From positions 1 to 6,640 of the forward strand of contig CAMWTG010000154.1 in the NCBI GenBank assembly GCA_947177115.1: a DNA stretch of 6,640 nt, in the 5' to 3' direction. This DNA is from an uncultured Clostridia bacterium (GTDB lineage Bacteria; Bacillota; Clostridia; Oscillospirales; Oscillospiraceae). Of the stretch, positions 5,548 to 6,640 are shown one piece after another (the first letter of the stretch is position 1; the number at the start of each line of letters is the position of its first letter). The position numbers were made by a program, and so were the translations under genes. The notes under the pieces were generated by a model. The model made no database searches and had not been told where the DNA came from. It saw only the letters and a list, made by a program, of their open reading frames with translations.

Positions 5548-6640
5548 TCAGGACGCCGGGTTGGACGCCACGGGCTCCCCCTCGCCGCTGTGGACCAGGG
5601 TGGGGCCGCACTCCCCATTGGCGCAGGAGGAGGTGATGACCACCCGCTGCACCGTGGGATCGGAGGGGATATCGTACATGATCTCCGTCAAAATGCCCTC
5701 CATCACCGCGCGCAGGCCTCTCGCGCCGATGTTGCGCTCGATGGCCTTGTCGGCTACGGCCTCCAGGGCCCCCTCGGCAAAGGTCAGCTCCACTTCATCG
5801 TAGGACAGCAGCTTCTCGTACTGCTTCACCAGAGCGTTCTTCGGCTCGGTGAGGATGCGCACCAAGTCCTCCCGCTTCAGGGAGTCCAGGGGCGCGATAA
5901 TGGGCAGACGGCCCACCAGCTCCGGGATGATGCCGAATTTCAGCAGGTCGTGGGGCTGGACCTCCTTGAGGATCAGCCCGATATCCCGGTCCTTCTTGCT
6001 CTGGATGGGGGCATCGAAGCCCAGGCCACGCTTGTCGGTGCGCCGCTCGATGATCTTGTCCAGGCCATCGAAAGCGCCGCCGCAGATAAAGAGGATGTTC
6101 CTGGTGTTGATCTGGATGAAATCCTGATGGGGATGCTTGCGGCCTCCCTGGGGCGGGACGTTGGCCACGGTGCCCTCCAGGATCTTCAGCAGCGCCTGCT
6201 GCACGCCCTCGCCGGACACATCCCGGGTGATGGAGGTGTTCTCGCTCTTCCGGGCGATCTTGTCGATCTCATCCACATAGATGATCCCCCGCTCCGCCAG
6301 GTCCACATCGTAGTCCGCCGCCTGCAGCAGCCGCAGCAGGATGTTCTCCACGTCATCGCCCACATAGCCCGCCTCGGTGAGGGTGGTGGCATCGGCAATA
6401 GCGAAGGGCACCTGCAGGATCCGGGCCAGGGTCTGGGCGATATGGGTCTTGCCTGAGCCGGTGGGGCCGATCATCAGGATGTTGCTCTTCTGCAGCTCCA
6501 CATCCTCGCCGCCGTTGTCTGCGGAGGCGAACTGGATGCGCTTATAGTGGTTGTACACCGCCACGGAGAGGGCCACCTTGGCGCTGTCCTGGCCAATGAC
6601 ATACTGGTCCAGGACCTTGCGGAACTCCTTGGGCGTGGGC
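5548..6640 (-). CDS. clpX: ClpX, ATP-dependent unfoldase of ClpXP (N-terminus outside window)
   Basis: ClpX is a hexameric AAA+ unfoldase that feeds substrates into the ClpP peptidase in the cytoplasm. The frame stays open to the window edge. The first complete codon is at 6639-6637 and the visible part is 363 residues, starting PTPKEFRKVLDQYVIGQD. E. coli ClpX has the equivalent segment near residue 64, so the zinc-binding domain (about 60 residues) lies outside. In visible-fragment numbering the motifs are Walker A GPTGSGKT (58-65), pore loop GYVG (91-94), Walker B YVDEID (121-126), RKH loop (167-169), the ClpP-docking loop with LGF (206-208; IGF in E. coli), the arginine finger in VGRLP (Arg244) and sensor 2 GARGLR (Arg307). 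The docking loop indicates a ClpP partner, probably encoded upstream beyond the window. The C-terminus ends in a short variable tail after VVITSS. The GTG near 6576 is internal and not a start. Confidence 0.98.
   Translation of the reverse strand, partial: PTPKEFRKVLDQYVIGQDSAKVALSVAVYNHYKRIQFASADNGGEDVELQKSNILMIGPTGSGKTHIAQTLARILQVPFAIADATTLTEAGYVGDDVENILLRLLQAADYDVDLAERGIIYVDEIDKIARKSENTSITRDVSGEGVQQALLKILEGTVANVPPQGGRKHPHQDFIQINTRNILFICGGAFDGLDKIIERRTDKRGLGFDAPIQSKKDRDIGLILKEVQPHDLLKFGIIPELVGRLPIIAPLDSLKREDLVRILTEPKNALVKQYEKLLSYDEVELTFAEGALEAVADKAIERNIGARGLRAVMEGILTEIMYDIPSDPTVQRVVITSSCANGECGPTLVHSGEGEPVASNPAS

Noticed and set aside
3403..6456. A 1017-codon open frame on the + strand opposite lon and clpX
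   Set aside because: It lies antisense to two unmistakable conserved genes and runs straight through their intergenic region and the clpX terminator. Its translation is a compositionally skewed Gln/Leu/His/Pro-rich string with no recognisable domain, as expected of a shadow frame in GC-rich DNA.
1..6640. A previously undescribed multi-gene system or mobile element
   Set aside because: All three large - strand genes and the EF-G-like gene belong to well-known families in an ordinary arrangement. I saw no transposase, integrase, CRISPR repeats, attachment sites, tRNA or rRNA. The unusual material is limited to the EF-G motif changes and the intergenic repeat and remnant region.

Overview
This is a GC-rich window in which every complete gene start that can be seen has a strong AAAGGAGG-type Shine-Dalgarno. 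The order clpX-lon-ysxC is the classic Firmicutes arrangement. Together these suggest a high-GC member of the Clostridia, probably Oscillospirales/Oscillospiraceae; the phylum call is firm and the family call is inference. The window is mostly conserved housekeeping DNA, and I see no phage, CRISPR, toxin-antitoxin or other defence system in it.

Layout. On the + strand, 1-2004 is the 3' part of an EF-G-like translational GTPase, cut at the window edge so that its P-loop is missing. It is closed by a strong intrinsic terminator (2036-2073). A convergent intergenic region follows. It holds a nested palindromic repeat (2097-2167), a more AT-rich stretch with a small hairpin (2168-2216), and a 37-38-codon remnant resembling the N-terminus of an acetyltransferase (2217-2333, - strand). 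The - strand, read from right to left, carries clpX (5548 to beyond 6640, N-terminus outside the window), a terminator (5487-5513), a candidate lon promoter/operator region, lon (2977-5394), and ysxC/engB (2330-2926) 50 nt behind lon.

How the genes work together. ClpX is the AAA+ unfoldase partner of ClpP, and Lon is a second ATP-dependent protease; both degrade damaged and regulatory proteins. YsxC is an essential GTPase of large-subunit ribosome assembly that commonly travels with lon. A terminator and a possible independent promoter lie between clpX and lon, so lon-ysxC looks like its own transcription unit. The EF-G-like gene is convergent with this cluster and is not obviously part of it.

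Most worth a second look are three things. The EF-G-like protein has substitutions at several GTPase signature positions (DTPGN for DxPGH, SKED for NKxD, RQISI for RGITI). The gene remnant behind ysxC appears to have lost both its start codon and most of its body. The intergenic palindromes differ between copies in a way that preserves each local hairpin.
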